DNA of 10,367 bases from Rikenellaceae bacterium. Lineage in GTDB: Bacteria; Bacteroidota; Bacteroidia; Bacteroidales; UBA932. Positions 1 through 7,215 of the stretch are shown here, in pieces (position 1 is the first letter of the stretch; the number at the start of each line of letters is the position of its first letter). The DNA is taken from contig CAAGHY010000164.1 in NCBI GenBank assembly GCA_900769735.1, positions 1 to 10,367 of the forward strand, given 5' to 3'. The notes below the pieces were generated by a model. The model saw only the letters and a list, made by a program, of their open reading frames with translations, had not been told where the DNA came from and made no database searches. The position numbers and the translations under genes are program-made.

Positions 1-823
1 CTGCCTTGCGCTCTTCATCCAACTCTACCACCTCTTCTGTAGAAAGGCGTTCAAGGGCAATCTTCACCATTGAAACTGCTCCCTCCACAATTTTCTCACG
101 CGCAGAGATGAATGCATCTGCCTGCTGGCGGCGCAACATTGCCGCAGCAATCTCAGGGGCGTATGCCAAATAGTTCAGACGGGCCTCCATAATCTCAATG
201 CCGGCCATAGAAAGGCGCTCGTTGAGTTCTTCCTTAAGTTTTTCATTAATCTCATCGCCACCTGAACGGAGTGTAACTTCGCCGTCCTGGTTGTTTGAAT
301 TTTCATCGTATGTGTACATTCCTGCAACCTGTCTGAGGGCTGAATCACTCTGCACTGCCACAAAATCTTCAAGCACTTTCATACGGGTGCTTGCTGTAGC
401 TCCCACCACCTCCGGAGAGTCTATGTCAAACACTGCCTTGTATGCACCCTCTGATTTGATTTTCCATACATTTACCATACCTATGAGGATAGGGTTACCT
501 GCCTTGTCATTTACCTTAATTGGATTTACATTAAGGTTACGGGCCCTAAGTGAGAGTTTCTTGGCGCTCATAAAAGGGTTTACCCACCAGAAACCTGTGT
601 CATAGAAAGTACCTTTGTATGTACCGAAGAAAAGGAGCACACGCGCCTCATTGGGCTCCAGCATCATAAAGCCGCAAGCAATGATTATTGATGCAATGAA
701 AAGGAAAATTCCTCCAAGAAGGAACCATACAATGAACTCTTCGCTCTGCGCAAGCAGAACAAATGAGTAGACAGAACCGGCCAATACAGCCAAATTCACG
801 AACAGGCCAAGGAAGCCGTCCAT
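1..823 (-). CDS. SPFH/band 7 (stomatin-like) membrane protein, 3' end outside window
   Basis: This is an open frame of 274 codons running off the left edge. Two hydrophobic segments (about residues 4-25 and 30-54) form a membrane anchor. They are followed by the start of an SPFH domain, with EPNEARVLLFFGTYKGT at about 56-72 and FWWVNPF at about 78-84. Charged, probably helical segments (EINEKLKEELNERL, about 191-204) follow, then the APEIAAAMLRRQQADAFISA region near 222-241, typical of SPFH proteins. Such proteins oligomerise at membranes and scaffold other proteins, often proteases; no specific partner is visible here. The ATG at 823 is the first start in frame after a TAG at 842-844. It lacks a good Shine-Dalgarno site, whereas an upstream in-frame ATG at 853 has one (see the separate entry). 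The gene lies beyond the terminator of the upstream run and probably has its own promoter. The family call is firm; the exact N-terminus is not. Confidence 0.88.
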   Translation of the reverse strand, partial: MDGFLGLFVNLAVLAGSVYSFVLLAQSEEFIVWFLLGGIFLFIASIIIACGFMMLEPNEARVLLFFGTYKGTFYDTGFWWVNPFMSAKKLSLRARNLNVNPIKVNDKAGNPILIGMVNVWKIKSEGAYKAVFDIDSPEVVGATASTRMKVLEDFVAVQSDSALRQVAGMYTYDENSNNQDGEVTLRSGGDEINEKLKEELNERLSMAGIEIMEARLNYLAYAPEIAAAMLRRQQADAFISAREKIVEGAVSMVKIALERLSTEEVVELDEERKA

Positions 824-841
824 TTTCCAACCTGAGTAAGT

Positions 842-853
842 CTAATTTTTCAT
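842..853 (-). other. Four-codon ATG-AAA-AAT-TAG reading frame in frame with the SPFH gene
   Basis: An ATG at 853 is preceded by AAAGGA (861-866) at a 7-base spacing, a better ribosome site than that of the ATG at 823. It reads Met-Lys-Asn-stop. The same frame then continues with Thr-Tyr-Ser-Gly-Trp-Lys directly into the ATG at 823. It may be the original start of the SPFH protein closed by an amber codon, a minimal leader peptide allowing re-initiation, or a base-call error. Confidence 0.5.
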
Positions 854-860
854 GACTTTA

Positions 861-866
861 TCCTTT
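861..866 (-). promoter_or_regulatory. Shine-Dalgarno-like AAAGGA upstream of ATG 853
   Basis: AAAGGA on the minus strand sits 7 bases before the ATG at 853. It matters because it favours 853, not 823, as the site where ribosomes load, although the 853 frame stops after three codons. Confidence 0.45.
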
Positions 867-894
867 AGTAAATATTGATATCATTTTGGTATTA

Positions 895-926
895 TAAATG
901 TAGAAAAGCTTATTGAAATGGGTAAA
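895..926 (-). promoter_or_regulatory. Possible Bacteroidota-type promoter for the SPFH gene
   Basis: On the minus strand TACATTTA (895-902) resembles the Bacteroides -7 element TAnnTTTG, and TTTA (923-926) stands where the -33 TTTG is expected, 20 bases away. Both are off consensus at the final base. A TATAAT string also overlaps here. The position, between the terminator block and the SPFH start, fits a promoter, but the match is weak and comes from eye comparison only. Confidence 0.3.
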
Positions 927-956
927 TAATTAATTTATGACGTTGATATTTTTAAC

Positions 957-979
957 AATTATCTGTAAAACAGATAATT
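957..979. repeat. Perfect 10-bp hairpin with a 3-base loop
   Basis: AATTATCTGT (957-966) and ACAGATAATT (970-979) are exact reverse complements around an AAA loop. The stem is AT-rich and its first two bases overlap the inner end of the left arm of the outer 26-bp repeat, so the two structures compete at that edge. It lies just past the terminator for leftward transcription. Confidence 0.8.
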
Positions 980-981
980 AA

Positions 982-1021
982 AAAAAAAGATGTGCTGAAA
1001 CAATTCAGTACATCTTTTTTT
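982..1021 (-). terminator. Strong intrinsic terminator of the lon-to-M28 gene run, probably bidirectional
   Basis: An 11-position GC-containing stem (989-999 with 1004-1014, loop ACAA) is extended by seven A-T pairs (982-988 with 1015-1021), giving an 18-position stem with one imperfect pair (994/1009). For leftward transcripts the stem runs into nine U residues (980-988), the usual form of a Rho-independent terminator, 46 bases after the M28 stop. Rightward transcripts would meet seven U residues, so it can act both ways. The imperfect pair is G-U in plus-strand RNA and A-C in minus-strand RNA. Confidence 0.85.
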
Positions 1022-1067
1022 AATAGATTGTAAATCAGCTTCTTGTTAAAAATGTCAACGTCATAAA

Positions 1068-2354
1068 TCAGTACCTCTCCACAAACTCCTTCACCATCTC
1101 ATAAATCCTCTTGTAGCTCTCGCTTGTAAAGTGTCCCAGATGGTCATCTGGTGAGTGATAGTATTTGTAGTATTCTCCTTTTGATTCAAAGTACATTGCC
1201 GGAACACCAGCTTTGGCAAAGTAGTAGTGGTCTGAATTGTCCACAAGCTCCCCACGGTGAGGATTTGCAAAATAACCGCGCTCACGGTTTATCTGCATAA
1301 ACAGGTCAAGTCCCCTGTTGGCCTCCTCGCCACCCTCATAATAAAGCATATCAGGGGTGTCGCCAATCATATCCAGATTGATCAGGTATTTGATGTTCTC
1401 CAACGGGAACATAGGGTTCTCCACATAGTACCTTGATCCAAGCAGATTGGCCTCCTCGCCGCCAACCCATAGGAATACCATATCCAGTTCAGGCCTGTTC
1501 TTAGGCAATGAATAGTAGTGTGCCAATGTGAGTACGCCTGCAGTACCTGATGCATTGTCATTTGCACCCAAACATACATTCTCCTTGCCCATCATACCCA
1601 GGTGGTCATAGTGGGCAATGAACATCCAGCAACTGTCTGAGTCTGATGTGCCTTTTATTCTGGCAAAGACATTCTGTGAATTGTGTTTCTCTATGAACTC
1701 ATTCTGGAATTTTACAGTTGCCTCTTTTGCCGCCTCAGGGAACTCAGGTCCCACGCAAATTACAGGGAACGGGGTGGTGAAGAAACTGCGGGCCTTGAAG
1801 TAGTTCGGCTTTTTGCTGAACTTGAAGATTACTCCTCCAAGGTTCAGCTCCTTCAAGTATTTGAAGTATCTGTCCCCCTCTGCCGGCAGGGTGTGGAATT
1901 TGTCATAATCCAATACTACAAAGGAGTTGTCTGCTCCAAGTGAACTCAAATGAGTGGAGAATTTGTCGGGAGTATAAATTTCCTCCTGCAATGCATATAC
2001 AATTGGCATTGTACGGTCAGCTCCGCTTGAGAACTCCTTAACCACAAAATCCTGGAAAGGCTTGTACTCTGTACCGTCTACAGAAAAAGCCATATCCTCA
2101 CGGGTTGTGTTGATAGGGTAGGAGAAAGGTTGCATTACCGGTTTCTCCACAAAGTCCGATGTGCACAGTTCGTTGAACTTTGCCGCAATGTACTCTGCGG
2201 TTTTAAGCTCCCCGTTGTTGTACGCGCTTCTGCCGGCAAACTCAGGTGAAGCCAGCTCTGTAACTATACCCTCAAACAGGGCTACATTGTCAATTTTCTT
2301 TTCTGCACACGATACTGCCAGCAGCATCATTGCGCCAAGTAACAGCTTTTTCAT
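1068..2354 (-). CDS. M28-family zinc metallopeptidase, lipoprotein
   Basis: This is a 428-residue secreted peptidase of the M28 (aminopeptidase/PA-domain) type. The N-terminus reads MKKLLLGAMMLLAVSC, a lipoprotein signal with Cys16 as the probable lipidated residue. The metal and catalytic residues expected for M28 are all visible: His248 (AHYDHLG), Asp266 (GANDNASG), the Glu300-Glu301 pair (GGEEAN), Asp328 (NLDMIGD) and His400 (YYHSPDD). It should remove N-terminal residues from peptides at the cell envelope; the substrate cannot be told. I chose the ATG at 2354 because it puts the basic Lys pair at the signal start and follows the upstream stop by one base. An ATG at 2372 would add six residues ahead of the signal and overlap the upstream gene. 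The gene is intact and ends naturally just before the inverted-repeat block. Confidence 0.92.
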   Translation of the reverse strand: MKKLLLGAMMLLAVSCAEKKIDNVALFEGIVTELASPEFAGRSAYNNGELKTAEYIAAKFNELCTSDFVEKPVMQPFSYPINTTREDMAFSVDGTEYKPFQDFVVKEFSSGADRTMPIVYALQEEIYTPDKFSTHLSSLGADNSFVVLDYDKFHTLPAEGDRYFKYLKELNLGGVIFKFSKKPNYFKARSFFTTPFPVICVGPEFPEAAKEATVKFQNEFIEKHNSQNVFARIKGTSDSDSCWMFIAHYDHLGMMGKENVCLGANDNASGTAGVLTLAHYYSLPKNRPELDMVFLWVGGEEANLLGSRYYVENPMFPLENIKYLINLDMIGDTPDMLYYEGGEEANRGLDLFMQINRERGYFANPHRGELVDNSDHYYFAKAGVPAMYFESKGEYYKYYHSPDDHLGHFTSESYKRIYEMVKEFVERY

Positions 2355-2355
2355 A

Positions 2356-5214
2356 TTATTCACTTGCTTCATCCAACAGATACAGAATTGATTTGAATGT
2401 GATTCCGCTGTTGCGGCTCAGTCCTATCTCACAGGTACGGCTGGTTGCATAACCCTCTGTGCAAGGTGAAACCTTGGTTCCGTCGGTAAGGTTTCCTTCA
2501 ACCTGGCTGCGCAACATACGCAATCCGTGTGTGTTAAGTTGAGGGAATGTAAAGCCTCTGTCTCCGGCAAATCCGCAGCAGTTGCTGTCAATTAGTGTAA
2601 CCTCTTTAGCGCATAGTTTTGCAACTTCAAACAGCATATTGTCCACACCAAGTTTTTTTGCTGAGCAAACTGCAAATACTGCAATGCGTCTGTCAAGTTT
2701 CTTGATGTTAAGTTTGTCCACCAGGAATTTGAGTATGAACTCTGCCGGCTCATAAAGTTTGAGCGCTCCGCCGTCCATATTGGTGTGCATAGTGTAAAGG
2801 CAAGGGCTCATATCGCACAATACGGGGTATTTGCCGTTTTCAGATGCTTTAAGCAATGCTGCCTCAAGCTCATCGGAAGCCTTTTTGCCTGCCTCCACAT
2901 ATCCTTTGCTGCTGAATGCCATTCCGCAGCACAATTTGTTCAAATTATCGGGATAAACAACTTTATATCCTGCTTTAAGCAACAGTTTCTCTGTAAGGCG
3001 GGTAATCTCCACCTCGTTGCTGTATGACTTGCTGACACCCATACTGCGGGTAATGCAGGACGGGAAGTATACCACTGTACCTGCAGTAGCTTTGCCCTCA
3101 GCCGGTGCAACACTGTTGTAAGTGATTTTATGGGCACCTTTAGGGAAATGCTCATTCCACATAGGGATTGCTCCGCAACTAAGTTTCCTTGCTGCCATTG
3201 CAAGTGAACCAAACACTTTCTTGCCCATTGCAACTCTCATTGCGTAGGTTATGTTAAGACTTGCACGCATACCTGCAGTAACGGTATCCATATTGGACGC
3301 AAGCTTAACGGCATTTTTCTCTGCTTTCTCAGAGTGTTCTGCGTGGCGCAGCTCCTTTACAAGTTTTCCGGTATCAACCTTAACCGGACATTTTATTGCG
3401 CAAAGGCTGTCTGTTGCACAAGTCTCCATTCCCCAGTATTTGTACTGCTTCTGCATCTCTGCAGCAATGTGAGGAGCCTCTCCTGTATTCTTCAGCCTCT
3501 CCATCTCCCTGAATGAGGCGACTCTCTGGCGTGGTGAAAGGGTAAGTCCTTCAGCAACGCAGCCTCCTTCACAGAATCCGCACTCCATACATTTGTTTAC
3601 GCTCTCCTTAACATCAGGGCAAGGTTTCAGGTTCTTGATATGTGCTTTGTGGTCATCATTAAGGATAACTCCCGGGTTAAGGATTCCCTTAGGGTCAAAA
3701 ATCTGTTTGACCTCCTTCATAAGGGCATATGCCTGTGCACCCCACTCTTTCTCAACATACGGTGCCATATTTCGGCCTGTTCCGTGCTCTGCCTTAAGCG
3801 ATCCGTCATATTTTGCAACAACAAGTTCTGCAATGTCATCCATAAACTTGCTGTATTTCTCCACCTCTGCCTCAGTTCCAAAATCCTGGTTGAACATAAA
3901 GTGCAGGTTACCCTCAAGTGCGTGTCCAAAAATAACGGCATCAGCATATCCGTCCTCCTCAAAAATCTTCCTCAAATCCAGCACTGCATCTGCAAGCTGC
4001 GGTACAGGGAAGCAGATATCCTCAATGATTGCCGTTGTACCGGCCTTTCTCATACCTGCCACTGTAGGCAATGTCTCTTTACGTATCTTCCAAAGGATTG
4101 CCTGCTCTTTTGCATCTTTGGTAAATGCATACGGCAACTCTGTTTGAATATGTTTTATGCTCTGGGCAATCTGTGCACATTTTGCATCCACCGCTGCATC
4201 ATCCTCCCCACGGACCTCCACAAGCAAACCTGCAGCTCCTCCAGACAATGTCTTTATGTATTCAGGTACACCTGCAGCATTCTCCACAGATTTTATACTT
4301 GCCCTGTCCATCATCTCCACTGCAGAAACCGGCTGCTGTTTAAGGATCTGAACCGCCTCACAAGCCTCCTTGATGGTTGGGAAAATCATAAGTGCCAACC
4401 CTTTGTGCTTGTGCTCAACTACAGTATTGTATGTAATTGAAGAGATGAATGCCAAAGTACCCTCAGATCCAATGATGATATGTTTGAGGATGTCAAAACC
4501 ATCCTTGTAGTCTACAAATGCATTGAGGCTGTAACCGGTTGTGTTCTTTATCTTGTATTTCCTCTGGATTCTCTCCTTAAGCTCTGTGTTCGCATCAATC
4601 CTTCTGGCAATGTCTTCAAGTTTTGCAAGCATATCTCCGTGGGTTGTAGCAAAATTCCTGCGGCTCTCCTCAGAAGCTGTATCCAGTTCTGTACCGTCTG
4701 CAAGAATAAGCTTGATGTCTGCAATTGTCTTGTAGGAGTTCTCACTTGTTCCGCAGCACATGCCGCTGGCGTTGTTTGCGGCAATACCACCAATCATAGC
4801 TGAATCAATTGATGCCGGATCCGGGCCAATCTTTCTGCCGTATTTTACAAGATACCTGTTTGCAGCACCTCCGCGGATACCCGGCTGAAGCTCAATTTTC
4901 AAACCATTATCCAGAATCCTGTAATCCTTGAAACCGTGTGTTGCAATAACCAGCACAGAATCTGATATTCCTTGTCCCGACAGTGATGTACCTGCAGCCC
5001 TGTATGTAACTGCTATACCCATCTGGTGGGCTGTACGCATAATCAGCTGGATCTCCTCCACGCTCTGAGCACGCACTACAAGTTTTGGTACAAGACGATA
5101 AAACGATGCATCAGTACCAAATGCAAGGGTACTCAAGGCATCGTGCAAAAGTCTCTCTTTGGGAATTATAGTGTTGAGTTTTTCATAAAACTCTTTATAC
5201 TTGCCGGTTATCAT
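2356..5214 (-). CDS. FAD-linked oxidase fused to Fe-S/CCG domains (YdiJ / D-lactate or D-2-hydroxyglutarate dehydrogenase type)
   Basis: This 952-residue protein joins two modules that are separate subunits in glycolate oxidase (GlcD and GlcF). The FAD module has RAAGTSLSGQG (72-82), IGGIAANNASGMCCG (141-155), GSEGTLAFI (249-257), and the FAD-oxidase C-terminal motifs GHALEGNLHF (430-439), EHGTG (476-480) and FDPKGILNPG (506-515). The Fe-S module has C542-x2-C545-x2-C548-x3-C552 and then C599-x5-C605-x3-CP (609-610). Two cysteine-rich CCG domains follow, with CCG at 762-764 and 879-881. The second Fe-S motif carries Asp where a fourth Cys might be expected (CATDSLC), which I recall as normal for this family. 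It probably oxidises a D-2-hydroxyacid and passes electrons to an acceptor. The substrate (D-lactate, D-2-hydroxyglutarate, glycolate) cannot be decided. The start codon overlaps the upstream stop as ATGA, so translation is probably coupled. Confidence 0.93.
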   Translation of the reverse strand: MITGKYKEFYEKLNTIIPKERLLHDALSTLAFGTDASFYRLVPKLVVRAQSVEEIQLIMRTAHQMGIAVTYRAAGTSLSGQGISDSVLVIATHGFKDYRILDNGLKIELQPGIRGGAANRYLVKYGRKIGPDPASIDSAMIGGIAANNASGMCCGTSENSYKTIADIKLILADGTELDTASEESRRNFATTHGDMLAKLEDIARRIDANTELKERIQRKYKIKNTTGYSLNAFVDYKDGFDILKHIIIGSEGTLAFISSITYNTVVEHKHKGLALMIFPTIKEACEAVQILKQQPVSAVEMMDRASIKSVENAAGVPEYIKTLSGGAAGLLVEVRGEDDAAVDAKCAQIAQSIKHIQTELPYAFTKDAKEQAILWKIRKETLPTVAGMRKAGTTAIIEDICFPVPQLADAVLDLRKIFEEDGYADAVIFGHALEGNLHFMFNQDFGTEAEVEKYSKFMDDIAELVVAKYDGSLKAEHGTGRNMAPYVEKEWGAQAYALMKEVKQIFDPKGILNPGVILNDDHKAHIKNLKPCPDVKESVNKCMECGFCEGGCVAEGLTLSPRQRVASFREMERLKNTGEAPHIAAEMQKQYKYWGMETCATDSLCAIKCPVKVDTGKLVKELRHAEHSEKAEKNAVKLASNMDTVTAGMRASLNITYAMRVAMGKKVFGSLAMAARKLSCGAIPMWNEHFPKGAHKITYNSVAPAEGKATAGTVVYFPSCITRSMGVSKSYSNEVEITRLTEKLLLKAGYKVVYPDNLNKLCCGMAFSSKGYVEAGKKASDELEAALLKASENGKYPVLCDMSPCLYTMHTNMDGGALKLYEPAEFILKFLVDKLNIKKLDRRIAVFAVCSAKKLGVDNMLFEVAKLCAKEVTLIDSNCCGFAGDRGFTFPQLNTHGLRMLRSQVEGNLTDGTKVSPCTEGYATSRTCEIGLSRNSGITFKSILYLLDEASE

Positions 5215-7208
5215 TGTATGATGGTATTTAAAATCTCTTTAAGTTGAATGTCGTTGATATCCTTGGCCACAACCACATTATCCTTCAACAGGTAAATTGT
5301 TGGTACTGACTCAAGGTAATAATTGCCGTATATTTCAGATGAATCCCCCTCTGTTCCCCGTACATTTGTCCAGTTGAGGTTGTTTTTGGAGATGTACTCT
5401 ATCCATTCCGCATAATTGCCTCCAAGGTTGATGCCCATTATCTCAATATCCATCTTTTCCTTGAACTCATTGTACAAAGCGGCCATCTTAGGGGTAACCT
5501 CTGAACACATACCGCAATTTGGTCTGTAAAAATACAAAACTTTATATTCATTTGGAACATCTGTAATGCCAATTGATGAGCCGTCCGGTGTTTCAAGAAC
5601 CATATCCGCTGCTATATCACCCAGTTTGTTCATATTGAATATCTTCACCTCATTTGCCGTTTTTTCCAGAAATGGAGCATCCCATAACTGGGGCATTCCA
5701 AGAATGTATTTTTCAGCCAGGTAAACTGCTCCCTGCTGCAAGGTATAGTCATTGGATCTGCCAAGAGTGTGGTAAATTTCATACATAAACTCCTTGAGCA
5801 GATTTTCATCCCCCTTGCTGCTGTTGTAGAACATATCCACCCCTTCCTTTATCCTCTCTGGATCCCCTCCCATAGGGGTAAAGAACTGCAGAATGAAAGC
5901 TCTTGTTTCATCCCTCTGTCTGTTCCTCTCCTCCAGCAGTTCTTTAAGGGCCTTTACATCAAGACCTCTGCCAACAATCTTCTTCTCCCTGTCCAACAGG
6001 AACATCTGCGGAGTCTTGATTACATTGTACAGCATCTGGAAATTGCTTTCAAGCTCAGGGTCATACACATTCACCCAATTCATAAAAGGATTGTATATGA
6101 ACAGGTTCTCCTCTATATACTTTTTCCATCTCTCTTCATTGCTGTCTGCATAAACTGCATAAACGGAGAGTGGCCCCCCTTCATATCCGTTCACAAAGTC
6201 CACAAGTTTGGGAGTCTCTTTCCTGCAGGTAACACAGTCATCAGTATAGAAATATACAATGGTATATTCGCTCTCCATAGAACGCAAGGAAATGCTCTCT
6301 CCAAGCGTGTCTTTCATTACAAGCTCCGGAGCATCCATTCCTATAAGGGAGTGTCTGTTGAACTCTACAAAAGTCCTGAGCATAAACTTACCCTCCTTGT
6401 TTGGCCACTCCAGCTTGTTGCTCAGGAACCACTTCTGTGCAATATCCACGGCTATACCTTCCTGACCCATTATCTGTGAATCATAGAAAAACTGGTATGC
6501 CGTATATGCAAGACGCCCCTGAAGTTCCCTGTTGCCACCTTGGGAAATCAGTGAATCAATATGCTTTATGATTGTGTCATTGTGATTGTACTGCAGAAGT
6601 CTCAGGTATTGTTCCACCTTGTCTTCCGCAAACTGGGTATTCAGAATGATTGTGTCTGAAAAAGGGATGTTCCTTTTAAGCTCTGCTGCACTCTGCGCAC
6701 TGGAAAGTGCACTGGATAAAATGATATGTGTGAGAGAATTAGGGAATTCAGCCTCTGCCTTGTCCTTCATCTGCATCAGTTTCTGCGCAAACTCCTCTGT
6801 TGAACCCATCTGATTCCAGCCGTAATTGAGGAAATTCTGGAAGCCCACAAACAGCTTGTTCTCCCCATTCCCCTTTTTTACAGCAAACCCCTCACCATCC
6901 TTTGCAAACCGGATGGAAAAGTCGCCGTTCTCCCTTGGAACAATGAATTCCACCTGTTTTCTTCCCGACAAATCATAGATTGCATAGCTTCCGCAATCCA
7001 AATCTTTCTTAGCCGAGAATATGGCTTTCCCGGAACGGGATTTTACTGTGTCAATCCTGAATTTTTCTCCCCATTTCCATTCCCCAAGCACGTAGGAGGT
7101 GGTATCACCCTTTGTTGTGTCCAGCACAACCTTGTACCCTTTGCCTGAAGCAGTTATGCTGAGTAAAAGGGTGGCAATAATTATCGGGAAGAAAAATTTC
7201 AGATTCAT
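5211..7208 (-). CDS. Exported protein with two TlpA-like thioredoxin domains and a DUF5106-like region
   Basis: This is a 665-residue exported protein. A signal sequence (about 1-22, with FFFPIIIATLLLSI) is followed by a beta-rich N-terminal region (about 25-115, resembling DUF4369-type modules) and a mainly helical part (about 120-290, similar to DUF5106). The first thioredoxin domain has active site CVTC (325-328) with its cis-proline in KTPQMF (near 400). A helical linker leads to the second domain with CGMC (565-568) and cis-proline in SVPTIY (near 636). Both CxxC pairs are intact, so two redox centres are likely in the periplasm. The likely role is thiol-disulfide reduction or isomerisation in the envelope; partners are unknown. 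The ATG at 7208 is preferred over one at 7274, because it starts the signal peptide, lies 7 bases after the coaD stop and has an AAAGG site. DUF names are from memory and less certain than the thioredoxin call. Confidence 0.88.
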   Translation of the reverse strand: MNLKFFFPIIIATLLLSITASGKGYKVVLDTTKGDTTSYVLGEWKWGEKFRIDTVKSRSGKAIFSAKKDLDCGSYAIYDLSGRKQVEFIVPRENGDFSIRFAKDGEGFAVKKGNGENKLFVGFQNFLNYGWNQMGSTEEFAQKLMQMKDKAEAEFPNSLTHIILSSALSSAQSAAELKRNIPFSDTIILNTQFAEDKVEQYLRLLQYNHNDTIIKHIDSLISQGGNRELQGRLAYTAYQFFYDSQIMGQEGIAVDIAQKWFLSNKLEWPNKEGKFMLRTFVEFNRHSLIGMDAPELVMKDTLGESISLRSMESEYTIVYFYTDDCVTCRKETPKLVDFVNGYEGGPLSVYAVYADSNEERWKKYIEENLFIYNPFMNWVNVYDPELESNFQMLYNVIKTPQMFLLDREKKIVGRGLDVKALKELLEERNRQRDETRAFILQFFTPMGGDPERIKEGVDMFYNSSKGDENLLKEFMYEIYHTLGRSNDYTLQQGAVYLAEKYILGMPQLWDAPFLEKTANEVKIFNMNKLGDIAADMVLETPDGSSIGITDVPNEYKVLYFYRPNCGMCSEVTPKMAALYNEFKEKMDIEIMGINLGGNYAEWIEYISKNNLNWTNVRGTEGDSSEIYGNYYLESVPTIYLLKDNVVVAKDINDIQLKEILNTIIQ

Positions 7209-7215
7209 ATGGCTG

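Larger units (their letters stand above)
933..1068. repeat. 136-bp block bounded by a 26-bp inverted repeat (possible MITE-like element)
   Basis: The left arm (933-958) and right arm (1043-1068) are complementary at 25 of 26 positions. The exception is T947 against G1054, which would be a G-U pair in plus-strand RNA. The pairing stops cleanly at both ends (932/1069 and 959/1042 do not pair). The 84 bases between the arms hold a perfect 10-bp hairpin and a terminator hairpin. The right arm begins at the last base of the M28 stop codon. No clear target-site duplication can be seen; a flanking TA could be assigned, but it is itself part of the palindrome. It could be a miniature inverted-repeat transposable element, an intergenic palindromic repeat, or a structured 3' RNA end. 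Confidence 0.75.

Noticed and set aside
933..1068. CRISPR array or riboswitch reading of the palindromic block
   Set aside because: There are only two arms, inverted rather than direct, with no regular spacers. It follows a stop codon rather than preceding a start in a way that fits a known riboswitch.
2355..2372. Alternative M28 start at 2372
   Set aside because: It would place six residues before the MKKLLL signal and overlap the upstream gene by 17 bases; the start at 2354 gives a standard lipoprotein signal.
3640..4440. Long plus-strand open frame (266 codons) opposite the FAD/Fe-S gene
   Set aside because: It lies wholly inside a well-supported minus-strand gene, is rich in Cys, Leu and His as antisense frames often are, and shows no family motif.
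5769..6479. Plus-strand open frame (236 codons) opposite the thioredoxin-protein gene
   Set aside because: It is antisense to a gene with clear domain motifs and has no recognisable content of its own.
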